Source: Ephydatia muelleri
Lineage: Eukaryota > Porifera > Demospongiae > Spongillida > Spongillidae
Length of the DNA: 64,000 bases
Assembly (NCBI GenBank): GCA_013339895.1
Contig: JABACO010000021.1
Span: 186,001-250,000, forward strand
Reading direction: 5' to 3'
Positions 1-11,835 of the stretch are shown here, piece by piece. Under the pieces are notes generated by a model. The model worked only from the letters and a program-made list of their open reading frames with translations, had not been told where the DNA came from and made no database searches. Position numbers and translations under genes: made by a program. Every line of letters starts with the position of its first letter. Position 1 is the stretch's first letter.

Positions 1-121
1 CCACAACAAAGTATTTATTTAAGCTCAGTTTACAGTTTAACCTGTCAAAATCTTCATCACTTATAGATTAATAGCTACACACAGAGACGTTGTAGATCAG
101 TTAAGCTCTGTCGTTTTCTAG

Positions 122-1081
122 ATCACTGAGGAGGAAGCTGAAAAGATTAAGCAAGAAGAAAATGGTCCTATGGAGACCACTCCCCCCATTCCAGAGAGAA
201 AAGAGCAGACACCCCTTGTCCCTGAAAGCAAGGAGGAATCAGAAGCTGCTAAGGTAAGTATTCATTCATCTGTATATAGTATTTTCCCACTGCTCTGGAG
301 TGGCCAATGATTCCAAAAGGACTATTGCTCGAAATATATAAACCTCTGTGCATAAAAGCAGTTTTCTTCTTGTTGTTATGGTAATGGCTTAGCAACAAAT
401 CAATAATTACCACTACTAAGTCTAAGCTTCCCCTACCATACATCCCACATTGTCACCAGTTGAGCCACATCATGCCCCACCACCTCACCATTCTACTGCT
501 GTGGGTCCTAATTAATGTCTCCATAACAATCTGAGCATCTGTACATAAGCACATATACAAGATTTGTTGTCTCACACAGAGTGATGAAGAAGACGCTGAT
601 GCAAAGGGGAAGATAAAACCAAATGCTGGTAATGGAGGAGATTTGCCCAATTATAAGTGGACTCAGGTTAGCTTTTTTCTTTGTATTTCTTATTTGTCTT
701 TATTTTTCTTCCCTGTCCAATGTACACGCCTTGTTGATAGTCCCTCAATGATGCCGAGGTATGTGTACCATAGGAAGATATGTGTACCATAGTTAGATAT
801 GTGTACCAGGAAGGATGGTGGCTATCACTGAGCCGTAGATTATTATCAGTGGAGTACAACTACATATGGTCTGGTTTGACACTGTGCTAGTCTAGACCTG
901 AAAATAAAGTACACTAAACACACATTGATGTTGTTTTATTGCTAATGTCTCTTCACTCCCTCTCCTCTTTTTCCCCTCTCCTCTTTCCACTTTCCATTCC
1001 TTAACTCTCCTAAGATCCGAATTCCAACAAACGTGGCTTTTGCAATTCGTAGCAAGGATGTTGTCTTTGATGCCCAATCCA

Positions 1082-1176
<95 letters not shown>

Positions 1177-3995
1177 GTAAGGCTTTCAGCATTCCATAAC
1201 TTTAACCCTTTACCAGCGGTTGTTGCTAGTGACAAAATTAAATGTGTCTCGTGCCAGCTATTGTGGCTTATAAGCGACACGATGACATGTACGCACAGCA
1301 CTCATAGTGTGCCTCATACATATAGCTTTATACTTTATATACATAACTACGCAGTTATAGCTACCCACTTCTGTAACAATTGACATTTGAAATTGTAGAA
1401 ATACTATTACTGTAAAAATTCGGAGGGCGGGTTATCAGAAATACACACGCCACTTCATATTCGTACATAACATAAAGTGGTGCAGATAACATTCAAGCCA
1501 CGCCCGAGTACACATAAAACTATAAGGCTGGTGAAAGATGGCTTCTGTCTGTTCATACAGCCAGATAAGAATTCGAAGGAAATCAATAACATGGAGTGCA
1601 CACCCCGAAAAGCACACCTACGTGACACTTGATACACAAATGGCAGATACACCTGTTTGGGCACTAGCGGCACATAGAAGTGAAGGACGTGGGCACATGA
1701 TGGGCACTAGAGGCATGTAGGGCACATAGAAGTGATGGGCACTAGCGGCACACAGGAACAATGGGCAGTGGGGGAATCTGGGGCACATAGGAATGATGGG
1801 CACTTGGGGCACATAGTGATAGGCACTAGGGGCACATAGTGATGGGCACTAGGCTACATGGCAGGTGATGGGCACTAGGGTACATGGTGGGTGATGGACA
1901 CTAGGGTACATGGTGGGTGATGGGCACTAGGGTACATGGTGGTGGGTGATGGGCACTAGGGTACATGGTGGTGGGTGATGGGCACTAGGGTACATGGTGG
2001 TGGGTGATGGGCACTAGGGTACATGGTGGTGGGTGATGGGCACTAGGGTACATGGTGGTGGGTGATGGGCACTAGGCTACATGGCAGGTGATGGGCACTA
2101 GGGTACATGGCAGGTGATGGGCACTAGGGTACATGGCAGGTGATGGGCACTAGGGTACATGGCAGGTGATGGGCACTAGGGTACATAGCAGGTGATGGGC
2201 ACTAGGCTACATGGCAGGTGATGGGCACTAGGGTACATGGTGGGTGATGGGCACTAGGGTACATGGTGGGTGATGGGCACTAGGGTACATGGTGGTGGGT
2301 GATGGGCACTAGGGTACATGGTGGGTGATGGGCACTAGGGTACATGGTGGGTGATGGGCACTAGGGTACATGGCAGGTGATGGGCACTAGGGTACATGGC
2401 AGGTGATGGGCACTAGGGTACATGGCAGGTGATGGGCACTAGGGTACATGGCAGGTGATGGGCACTAGGGTACATGGCAGGTGATGGGCACTAGGGTACA
2501 TGGCAGGTGATGGGCACTAGGCTACATGGCAGGTGATGGGCACTAGGCTACATGGCAGGTGATGGGCACTAGGGTACATGGTGGGTGATGGGCACTAGGG
2601 TACATGGTGGGTGATGGGCACTAGGGTACATGGCAGGTGATGGGCACTAGGGTACATGGTGGTGGGTGATGGGCACTCGGAGACTTCGCACCCTCACAGA
2701 ACCGCTATATTAGCAGGCTTATAGTACAAAACAATTGAACTGCAAAAAACCAACACTTGGTACTCACTTCCATGTATTATGTCAATCCAAACAGCAGCCT
2801 TCAGCTCCGTGCAAAAACAATTCTAACATGTGCACGCCAGATAAAGATATGTGCTATGTAACACCCATAATCAATATATACGGAGATGAAAAATAATAAC
2901 CAAGTCACACCAGAACGAATTCTAGTCTCTAAAGGTACACAAACGTGTCAAGTACAGTAGCGACTGTCTAATTGGTGCATTCAGTGCGGTCAGTCATCAT
3001 AGTATGCAAGGTCATAGCGACAATCAAAACCTACTTGCGTGTTCATAAACAAAAGCTCTTTCCATCCAAACAAACAAACATGCAGTAGTAAATTGTGAAT
3101 GGATTTCGAACAAACAATGTGAAACTAAATGAATGATACACATCGAAATTTGAATTTCACCGTTTGGGAGACGATGTCAATACTTTATCGCTGGTAAAGG
3201 GTTAAGCCATGCGTCTGTAGCATTACCAAGGGCAAGTAGACTACTACATTTTAACTGTTGTTGAATATTGATGCTTGATATACGGGAGAGTTTAAATGAA
3301 ACTTAACATACAATCTCAAGTGAAAAACATGGTGCTTACTGATGCCACACACACATTGGTACACTTTGAACACAGCATTTAAAAGTTGGATTGAAAGGTC
3401 ATCCTCCAATGATTGATGGAGAGCTATTCAACAAGGTATTTATGCACGATTGTGCCATATGGCATGTATAATGTTTTCTTGCAGATTAAACCTGAGGACT
3501 CATTTTGGACCATAGAAGATAAGAAGAATATTGTTGTTCATCTTGAAAAAGTTGGTACATTACAAATTAAGATAAACAATGTAGCATTTGGGGTCATTTC
3601 CGTAAAGAGACCTACCTAACACATGATTTTTTTTTTTATTGATTTTGGACAAATCAGAAATGTGTTCTACACATTGCTTCTTATGCACTGAGAATGAGTA
3701 TCTGTCTTGGAGTTGTAAGGTGCTGGGTTAGCCATACGCAAGCGTTACATTTCTATTGCGCATACTGGAAACTTTATAATGTATGCGCTAGGTCCCTTTT
3801 CGCGGAAACGGTCCAATTTGTCGTTTATTTTTATATGCAAGAAATGTCATCAGTGTGGGCAATCTTTCATTGTTTTACTAACATGTATTTATTGTTAGCA
3901 AAACAGAATGGAGTGGTGGACACGCATAGTCTTGACAGACCCAGAGATCAACACAAAGAAGGTGCAACCAGAGAATTCCAAGGTACTAAGCGTGG

Positions 3996-4065
<70 letters not shown>

Positions 4066-4924
4066 ACGTGTACCTTTGCAACCATGGCTAAGTGCATTTC
4101 TCTCTGTATTTAGCTGTCTGATTTGGACACAGAGACTAGGGGTATGGTGGAGAAGATGATGTATGATCAGCGTCAGAAGGAAGTATGTTATTTTGGATTC
4201 AGCTTTGCTGAACAGTACAGGGGATTCTAATGACTTATCCTCTGAACCAATACAAATGTGTGCCCTCTAGTTGGGTCTTCCCACTTCTGAGGACCAGAAG
4301 AAGCAAGATATTTTGAAGAAGTGAGTTACTAATGTGCAATGTTTGTTCCTCCTGTCTAACAACTAGATTTGTTTTTTAATTAAGTATAGTGACAGGGTCG
4401 GGGAACAGTTATTGTTGGTACCAAGTTTTTAATTAACTTTTATTTTTAACTGTAACTGCATCTTTTAACCACAATAGTTATTATAAGCATTAGAATAGGT
4501 AAGCAATTGCAAAATTTCATACCTCTATCTTCCAAGAAGTTTTATAATGAAATATGCTTGATTATTGAGGTTGTTTCTCAATCATGGAAAATTTGATGTG
4601 AAAATTTACACCCCTTATCAATTTTCTGGAGTTTTTATAGTGATGTACTTTAAACAATGTATAATATTTAGGATTTATTTAAATTTAATTAATACTTCGT
4701 TCCAACAATAGTTGTTGAAATAAAAAGTAACCAGGCCTGCACTTTAGGCAATGCTGTCCATGTTAGAAGGACATGTTGAAAGGAAAGTGTATTAGTTTCA
4801 GTTATTTCCACTGCTGAAGGAAGGATTTGTACATAGACCTGACAACCTTCATCTGTCTCTTTCATCATTCAGGTTTATGGAACAGCATCCAGAAATGGAT
4901 TTTTCAAAAGCAAAGATCTCCTAA
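122..4924 (+). CDS. NUDC: NudC nuclear distribution protein, 3' part (first exons lie before the window)
   Basis: NudC is a dynein/LIS1-pathway co-chaperone with a CS (p23-like) domain. Exons read in one frame: 122-253, 580-666, 741-758, 1015-1083, 3376-3435, 3485-3550, 3899-3982, 4114-4182, 4271-4320 and 4873-4924 (TAA). Visible landmarks are an acidic linker, then LPNYKWTQ at the start of the CS domain, [41 protein letters not shown] and the C-terminal [12 protein letters not shown] and [12 protein letters not shown], all matching animal NudC in order. An 18-nt microexon (741-758, SLNDAE) restores the segment between WTQ and the next strand. Two donors (1083 and 3982) run directly or almost directly into (GT)n tracts, and the 2.3-kb intron holds a transposon. 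The N-terminal NudC region is missing only because the window starts inside the gene. Identification is secure from the C-terminal two thirds. Confidence 0.95.
1084..1173 (+). repeat. (TG)n microsatellite starting at a splice donor
   Basis: About 45 TG units begin at the first intronic base after the NUDC exon ending at 1083, so the donor GT is the first unit of the repeat. Confidence 0.9.
1206..3201. mobile_element. piggyBac-like non-autonomous element in a NUDC intron
   Basis: The element is flanked by TTAA on both sides (1202-1205 and 3202-3205). It has 13-bp terminal inverted repeats, CCCTTTACCAGCG at the left and its complement at the right end. TTAA target duplication with CCCTTT-type ends is the piggyBac superfamily signature. 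The body of about 2 kb has no transposase reading frame. Half of it is a minisatellite (about 1,670-2,680). Assignment rests only on the ends and the target site. Confidence 0.75.
1670..2680. repeat. 26-29-bp minisatellite inside the piggyBac-like element
   Basis: Near-identical units read GGTGATGGGCACTAGGGTAC plus ACATGG and CA/TG variants, about 36 copies. Variants (GGTAC versus GGCTAC; CAGG versus TGGTGGG) occur in blocks, which suggests repeated local expansion. Confidence 0.9.
3996..4064 (+). repeat. (TG)n microsatellite just after a NUDC donor
   Basis: A TG run starts about 13 bp downstream of the donor at 3983, within a 131-bp intron. Confidence 0.9.
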
Positions 4925-5469
4925 GCAAGCTCCATTGTGGTGACTTAATGTCTTGTTGGTTGGATTTGTTAACTAGATAGCAAGTTAGGTTGTGCAACTG
5001 TGTGGGTATAATGTGTGTGCTCTTCTAGGGCTGATTGTCTGTTCAACGTAATGTGCACTTCAGTTTGATGTTTTCTTCTGACAACCTAATTCTAAGTGTA
5101 TTACCAATCTTGGATCTTGCTTCAACATGCATTTGTCTTGTGTAATCTGATCTGAATTGATGCAACCCACCTTACAAAGCACACTTGTCCTCCATTTGGG
5201 CACAATTCTCCTCTGTGCCTGTTCCGCTTGTTGCAGCAGCCACTTGCAACTAGATTACATTGAAAATTATGCATTTGACACAATGATTATAACGTTTTGA
5301 AACCCTCTAGTCTATCCTTTGCAGCAAGTACTTCAATGTCCAAAATACATATTGTCAGACAACTCCCATATATAAGGAAGGATGTTCAGATGTCAGTGGG
5401 GCTAGTGTAGCTATTACATCTCAGATGATACACTCTCTTGTAATCCTTGCCAGAGTTTGCTGTGAAGGA

Positions 5470-5475
5470 AATAAA
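5470..5475 (+). terminator. Candidate NUDC polyadenylation signal AATAAA
   Basis: A canonical AATAAA hexamer lies 546 bp after the NUDC stop codon, in otherwise non-coding sequence. The rest of 4,925-6,540 holds no gene or repeat that I can support. Confidence 0.4.
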
Positions 5476-6540
5476 GCTGCATTAAAATCCTAAGTTTACC
5501 AGTTTCTAACAGCGATGCTACTATTAGACAAATTTCATAAACATACAAAGGTGATGGCAAGTTATTCAACTGACAGCCTGACTTTAGCAACAGATCCCAC
5601 TATTGCCAAAACTATAATATGTAGGGCACATTGCAGATCAAAACTGTGTGTTAAATAACATAAAAACTGTATGTTGAAAGGGAAAAAAACTGACGCCATT
5701 GAAAACGGTTTCTAGGAAGACTTAGGGACACCTATCCTCATGGCTGCTGCTTAAAAGTGAAGCCTTTGAAAATAACACTAAATATTTAGCCATCAACAGC
5801 AATGCAGCATTCCCCTACACTTGATGGTCTGCTGATGATCAACCTCTGATCCTGTGTGTTTGTTCTTTTTATTGTGTTGGCTTATTTGTGTAGCATGGCT
5901 GCATACACAAATGTGATTATGCTGGCAACGCACTGTTCCAGACTCAAACTTTACCTTGATATTTCTGGTGCAACATAGGCCGCAGTAACCATGGTAACAA
6001 GTGTGCTCTCTGCATCCTGGGGCATGGTGCTATCACATAACTGAAACATGCTCATAGGTGCCATACCTGAACCATAACTTCTAATGCCTCACATCGTTTC
6101 TGAAGCTTCTGGATCTCTAACTAATGGAAGCAGCTACCTCATATTAGAGCTCACCCTGCACACCAGTCACCGACCTCAACCTCCCTCACACACTGTTCTA
6201 ACTGGTAGCAGACAGAGATGGGCACTTTCCCCAGCCTCCTTGCCATAACCTCTTGTAATGCACCTTGCTCATTTGCTATCTAAATGACCAAGTCAGCATG
6301 CAAAGTGATGAAACAGGCAATGGGATGATGGAAGTACATTTAAAGCAGTATTCACACCAACCTGCAACTGAAGATTTTCAACTTTGGCACCATAGCTGGA
6401 CGGCAACACCTCATTCTGTTCATCTATGCAGTGATGGGGGAGGGTCTTCAATACAAAATGTATTACACCCACTGAACAGTCACACTGCACCTGGAGGTAT
6501 GGTTGCGAAGCTCTCCATAGTATTGGTGTGAGTCAGCTTT

Positions 6541-7200
6541 TCATTCAGCAGTAATGATTTTAGTCTGTATATCTATGATCATAATGGATTTTCCACCAGA
6601 GAGGTCAATACCATACCGTGCGCTTTCCTCCACAGTAAGTTTGAAGTGCGTCTCTAATTTAGATACTCGCGATTTCAACTTCCGAAGTGTAACTGATTCA
6701 GTAATTGGCTGTTCTGGAGTTGCTGCCAATTGAATACGACTGTCTGATTGTTCGTGTTTCAGTTGCAGTAGGACATATTTGTCATATGATTCCTGTGAGG
6801 CCAGGAGGATGCGCACGCCGTTTACGATTCACTATCATAAACACACCTTGATTCTCTCTAACAGCCGCGAGTAGACACCACTAACTTTGATCACTCCATC
6901 AAATGCGTCAGAATGGACGGACAGCCTTTCCAAGGAAACTTCAATTTGAGACTTCGAAGGATTGGTGTGCTATGTAAAAACCAGACATTCCTACATTTGT
7001 ATTCATAGCTGCTTGCTTACTTGATTCAGCTGCTTTCTGATTTCCTGCAGTGGTTCGGTACAGGCGAGAGCGCTTCTGATGTAAACTCGTTTACGAATGT
7101 AGCCTCTGTCTAGTTCAACGAGCTTTTCATGCAGCTCTGTCTTTGTTGTAGTGAGAGCAATTTCGCGCAACTTTTGAATAGTAACTGAATTCGCGCTCAT
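6541..7200 (-). CDS. Unrecognised 184-aa helical protein
   Basis: A three-exon gene on the minus strand: 7200-7021 (ATG, MSANSVTIQK), 6969-6847 and 6792-6541 (TGA). All junctions are GT-AG and in frame; the second intron is only 54 bp. The protein is charged and rich in Lys, Glu and Leu, with heptad-like stretches (LHEKLVELDRGYIRKR; LRKLKSRVSKLETHFKL) that predict helices or coiled coils. It has no signal peptide or membrane segment. I do not recognise the family; size and composition would fit a subunit of a larger complex, but that is a guess. Its start codon is 60 bp from that of RCAN on the other strand, so the two probably share a promoter. Confidence 0.65.
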
Positions 7201-7260
7201 TCGGCTAGCTGCTTGGTGTTAATAACTAATTTAAAAGTTATGACGCAATAAAAAGTTGTA
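7201..7260. promoter_or_regulatory. Head-to-head intergenic region, likely bidirectional promoter
   Basis: Only 60 bp separate the start codons of the 184-aa protein gene (-) and RCAN (+). Any 5' UTRs must overlap or be extremely short, so promoter elements must lie here or within the neighbouring first exons. No TATA box is obvious. Confidence 0.5.
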
Positions 7261-9278
7261 ATGGAGGAAGAAAAGGAGATCCAAGATTACGCCTGCTCGT
7301 TTTATGTCGGACGGGTTCCTGAAACAATTTTTGCCACAGACGAGTCAACCTCTCTGAAGGTATGATGGGACGTAAAAATAGAGTACTTAAATGTATTGAA
7401 CTGGTTTGTGTGTACACAGTACTAGGCTTCGTTCGCATTTGAATTGGTCAATCATACATGCACCCTGTATCTGTTGCCCCGTTGTTGAAGAGAGAGCATA
7501 GGTGAAGGTAGACAAAATCACGATGCGTGAGAACGAATAGGTTGCGCTATATATAGTCTTCGTTTCCAGTCGCCTCGGCACGCAGAAGCCGTTTTGGCAA
7601 TGCGCGGTTGAACCATATGATCAAACCTCTTACTGAACCACGCTCGATAGACAGTGTAGTGCATTGTCTATGCTTGCATGACTTCTTGTGACGTTGTGCA
7701 CAATTAAATAGCACTGGGTCTATGCATGTATCCTCTCTTAGTAGAATCAAACGCACAAGAATGACCGCGAGAGTCCCCAAACTATGTTGTTCTCCTGCTA
7801 CACTGAACATGCGCATCATTCCTATGATTGCATTCGAAGCTTTTCCAATGTAGCTACACTTTTTTTATCACTGCCTTAGCTTTAAGATCTTTTGTCATCA
7901 CTGCCTTCTCTCACTGCAGGCTGAATTTGAGGCAGTATTTCGGACATATGGTGAAGATGTGTCTTTTAATTACCTGCGATCATTTGGGTTGGTCAAAGTG
8001 ATGTACCCCACACTTGGGCAGGCAGCATTGGCACAGTCCAACCTTCATAATCATGAATTCAAGGGCATTAACTTCAAGTTGAAACCAATCAAGGTGGGCT
8101 CTACGTGTCCAGTCTCAAGCTTTGTGTTCCATAAACTTCAACACTGTTCTTCATCTTGTCTGCTTACCCATCTCCTGCCTGGCACCCTTATCCCTGCTTA
8201 CCCATCTCCTGCCTGGCACCCTTACCCCTGCAGCCTGGCACCCTTACTCCTGCATACCCATCTCCTGCCTGGCACCCTTACCCCTGCTTACCCATCTCCT
8301 GCCTGGCACCCTTACCCCTGCAGCCTGGCATCCTTACTCCTACATACCCATCTCCTGCCTGGCACCCTTATCCCTGCTTACCCATCTCCTGCCTGGCACC
8401 CTTACCCCTGCAGCCTGGCACCCTTACCCCTGCATACCCATCTCCTCTCTGTAGTTCATTTGTTTCAATCTCATGCAATGCAGCCAATCATTCTTGGTTC
8501 TCGCACTTTGGAGATACCTAAAAGAACAATGCAATTCCTAATTTCACCACCTGCATCTCCTCCTGTGGGATGGGATCAAACCTCAGAGACCTCCCCTTGT
8601 GTGGACTACACCCTTGTAACAGCACTTGCAAAACTTCAGCTTCCAGGTATAGGCATGTCCAAATATGCTCCTCCACTCCCTCTCCATCCTCCATCCCTCC
8701 CCTCCCCATCATCGTGCCCTCCCTACCCTACCCTCACCACCCGTCCTCGCCATCTCCATATGAATCATCCCGTCCCCCCCACAATGATCGGGCACCCACC
8801 ACCCGACCCATACTCACTCCAACCAATCCGAAACAGACAAGCCCCATCAAGCCCAGCGTTCCCTCCAACCCAGCATACTCCCTCGCTCCCCGCAGGATAT
8901 CCAGCCGCGACTATTTCCCACCGCTCTCATCGATCCTACCCTCTCATCTCCCTCCTCATCCTCTACTCCTCATTCTCCCCACATCCATCCTCCTCATCCT
9001 CTCCCTCCTCATCGCTCCTCCTCATCCTCTCCCTCCTCATCCTCCTCCCTCCTCATCCTCTCCCCTCCTCACCTCTCTCTCTCTCCCTCCCCCACATCTG
9101 CAGGCTCAACACAGATCTTCATTAGGGGTCTGAGGACACACCAAGTATAGTAATAGTGACACCACCAGAAGAGATCATTCCTAGTGTGCTACAGAGAGAT
9201 GAACAGCTTATTCGAATGTCTGTTCTGCCCTCCTGTGTAGTCCAGACATCCAGACCACCATTGCCTCAGCAGTCATGA
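7261..9278 (+). CDS. RCAN: Calcipressin (regulator of calcineurin)
   Basis: RCAN proteins bind and modulate the phosphatase calcineurin. Exons are 7261-7359, 7920-8093, 8484-8646 and about 9126-9278 (TGA), giving about 195 aa, the usual length. Residues 1-90 form the RRM-like domain. The family motif FLISPPASPPVGW follows. The last exon carries PSIVIV, a PxIxIT-type calcineurin docking site, and a C-terminal QTSRPP resembling the vertebrate QTRRP tail. The third exon ends in phase 1 (CCA G/gt), whereas the final exon is open only from a phase-0 start at the acceptor ATTAG/GGG. One G fewer in that G run would make everything fit, so a homopolymer error is likely. An extra exon in the CT-rich intron is the alternative. 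Intron 2 is filled by a minisatellite. Confidence 0.88.
8160..8450 (+). repeat. Minisatellite in RCAN intron 2
   Basis: Interspersed units of CCTGCCTGGCACCCTTACCC and CTGCAGCCTGGCACCCTTA occur about nine times. CTGCAG recurs, so acceptor-like CAG sites are repeated within the intron. Confidence 0.85.
8670..9110 (+). repeat. Polypyrimidine (TCC/CTC)-rich tract in RCAN intron 3
   Basis: The + strand is almost purely C and T with TCCTC repeats, especially 8,935-9,100. It ends at a CTGCAG and then the final RCAN exon. Confidence 0.7.
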
Positions 9279-9401
9279 TTATTGTATGCATCCATGTGCG
9301 TGTGTGTTAGTGTTCAACATTTCATTGCAATACTCATCTGACATGTGTTACTGTAACAGTTGTGACATTATCTAATGTTGCCATTATGTAATGGCTAGAC
9401 A

Positions 9402-9442
9402 AACGTGTGTGTGTGTGTGTGTGTGTGGGGGGGGGGGGGGGG
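9402..9442 (+). repeat. (TG)n followed by a G homopolymer
   Basis: Between RCAN and the first RagA gene (9,279-9,641). Apart from this simple repeat I see no gene there. Confidence 0.85.
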
Positions 9443-9641
9443 CCTCTACCAGTGGCTGTACAACATGACCATCCATGCATGACTTGGTTATAAAAGAAAG
9501 GTTGATAAACAAATGAAATGTTATCTGAGCGCATGCACGGATATCCGCGGGTGTTGGTTGATATTCATGTCACCACATCATAAGGCCACATGACTGATTA
9601 CATAATGCTGTAGCTGCAAATACATGTACACTCCCACCGCA

Positions 9642-11355
9642 ATGAAGAAAAAGGTACGTTGTCACCTATAGATCGATCCACCGGGCATAAAGTTATTTCC
9701 ACGCAGGTGCTTTTAATGGGGCAAAGCGGAAGCGGAAAAACCAGCATGCGATCCATTATATTTGCAAACTATGTCGCTAGAGACACCAGTCGATTGCAAG
9801 CCACGAGTGAGTGGAAACATAGCTTCTGGCGGTCTAGCGCTTTTAAAAGCGCACGCATTGACAGTTCGTAAAGATTGCAAGCACTGACGCTTCGTTTAAA
9901 TCAGTGGCGGCGTTCGCTCGCTAGACGCCGTCTATTTGTTCATAAATATTTCCACTATCTTCTCACATGTCCACTTTCTCACCGCCCCTCACTTTCACCT
10001 CGTTTAGTTGATGTGGAGCATTCGCACATCCGTTTCCTTGGTAACCTGGTGTTACACCTTTGGGACTGTGGAGGGTAAGCATTACTAAACACGTATCTGT
10101 ACTAGCCACGCCCCTAACTTAACTGCCAATTCTCTACTGGTCCATCATAGGCAGCGTGCCTATAGGGACAGCTACTTTACAAGTCAGAGAGACAGTGTGT
10201 TTAAGAATGTTGAGGTCCTTATATACGTGTTCGATGTTGAGAGCCGTGAAGTGGAGGAAGACATGCACTACTATCAGACATGCCTGGAGGCCATCATGCA
10301 GAACTCTCCTGAGGCCCAGGTGTTCTGTTTGATCCACAAGATGGACCTCATCCCAGAGGATCAAAGACAAGTGGTAACTCCGTGATTGTAAGTACACCAT
10401 ATTTTTTTACACTACATGCGTGTGTTATATAGGTTTTTGCAAGTAAGATGTCGGAATTGCAGAAGTGTTCTTTACCACACAAGTTCACTGGCTTTCAAAC
10501 CTCTATCTGGGATGAGACCTTATACAAGGTAACCAATCAATTATTATGCACTGTTGTATTTGTTATTCATTGGGAGGTGTGGCTGTATAGGTATCAGCAT
10601 TGTGGGCTGGGCATTATGAGGTCATGGTAGCATTACATGAGTGCCACAGTAACAACAAATTAAGGGAATTCGTCAAAGCCCCCATGATCTTGTTATGACA
10701 ATTTGGTATGTTTAATATTTAATATAATTTGTTCATCAGTGTAATCATACTATCTTATGGTAGGCTTGGTCTGAAATTGTTCGAAAATTGGTCCCAAACA
10801 TTGGCAGCCTACAAATGCATCTGGATAGTTTTGCAGGAGTGCTTGATGCAGATGAGATACTTCTCTTTGAAAAGGCCACATTCTTGGTGAGTTTCAAGTT
10901 TGACAATCAGTTTGACATACAAATTACTCTCCCACAGGTGATTGCACATTCAGTTCAGCATCAACATAATGATATTCATCGTTTTGAGAAGATCAGTAAT
11001 ATTGTTAAGCAGTTTAAGCTAAGCTGTAGGTAAGAGATTTGACTGTAAGGTAAAATTAATTCAGCTGTAGCACACTAATACGACGTTTCTTTCACATAGC
11101 AAACTTCAAGCACAGCTTCATAGTATGGAAGTGAGGAATTCATCCTTTGCTGCCTTCATTGATTCCTTCACTGCCAATACTTATGTCATGGTCATCATAT
11201 CAGATTCTTCAATACGTAAGTGAAGCTAGGTGATCCCTAGAAGTTCCCAGTCCATATTTCATAATTACACATTTGTAGTCGAGTAACCTTGATCATATGC
11301 TGATAACCACATACATACATACATACATACATACATACATACATACATACACACA

Positions 11356-11398
<43 letters not shown>

Positions 11399-11512
11399 TA
11401 TACAGCCTCAGCAGCTACTCTGCTGAACATACAGAATGCAAGAAAACATTTTGAAAAGCTAGAGCAATTTGAAAGTGGATTTTTGAGCAGTGCAGTGGGC
11501 CTAGCTGGGTAA
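9642..11512 (+). CDS. RRAGA: Rag GTPase A, tandem copy 1 (divergent switch II)
   Basis: RagA GTPases recruit mTORC1 to lysosomes when amino acids are present. Exons are 9642-9653 (MKKK), 9707-9806, 10008-10074, 10151-10373, 10433-10528, 10764-10886, 10938-11029, 11100-11215 and 11406-11512, encoding 311 aa (human 313). The P-loop GQSGSGKTS, switch strand LWDCGG and G4-type HKMD are present, and the C-terminal roadblock-type half is intact. After DCGGQ the sequence reads RAYRDSYF, where copy 2 and vertebrate RagA have a QD(V/T)FM(D/E)xYF form. The exon-5 segment and tail also differ from copy 2, while exons 4 and 6-8 are almost identical to it. The last intron holds (ACAT)n and (AC)n. No disabling change is visible, so it is probably expressed. 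Confidence 0.93.
11313..11398 (+). repeat. (ACAT)n(AC)n in the last intron of RRAGA copy 1
   Basis: About ten ACAT units pass into about 20 AC units just before the final acceptor. Confidence 0.9.
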
Positions 11513-11835
11513 TGAATAAGGAGACTATATGTGTTCGTTCGTTCTAATTGTGTATTGGCAATACTGTTGCAAAATGCATGCACATATCTGTGAAACGTCG
11601 ATAACCTCCTAGTGAATACCAACTTACCGAGAGGTAGGTAGTTTAGTGGTCAAAGAGAAGTTTCCCGTCTCCCGCGTAGTACATCTAGTCACTTCGGAGC
11701 CATGTAAAGGTCGCTTCGTCGAGTTGTGGGTGTGGTTTGCACGCACGTGATTCTATCAGATGCAGTGCATTCACCCTGTCACATGACTGGTACATTGGAA
11801 GAGCGGGCCTATAATAAGTGTGGACGGTGGAAGCA

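Noticed and set aside
7547-7819. Minus-strand 90-codon open frame in the first RCAN intron
   Set aside because: No homology, no splice partners and it lies in the intron of a well-supported gene.
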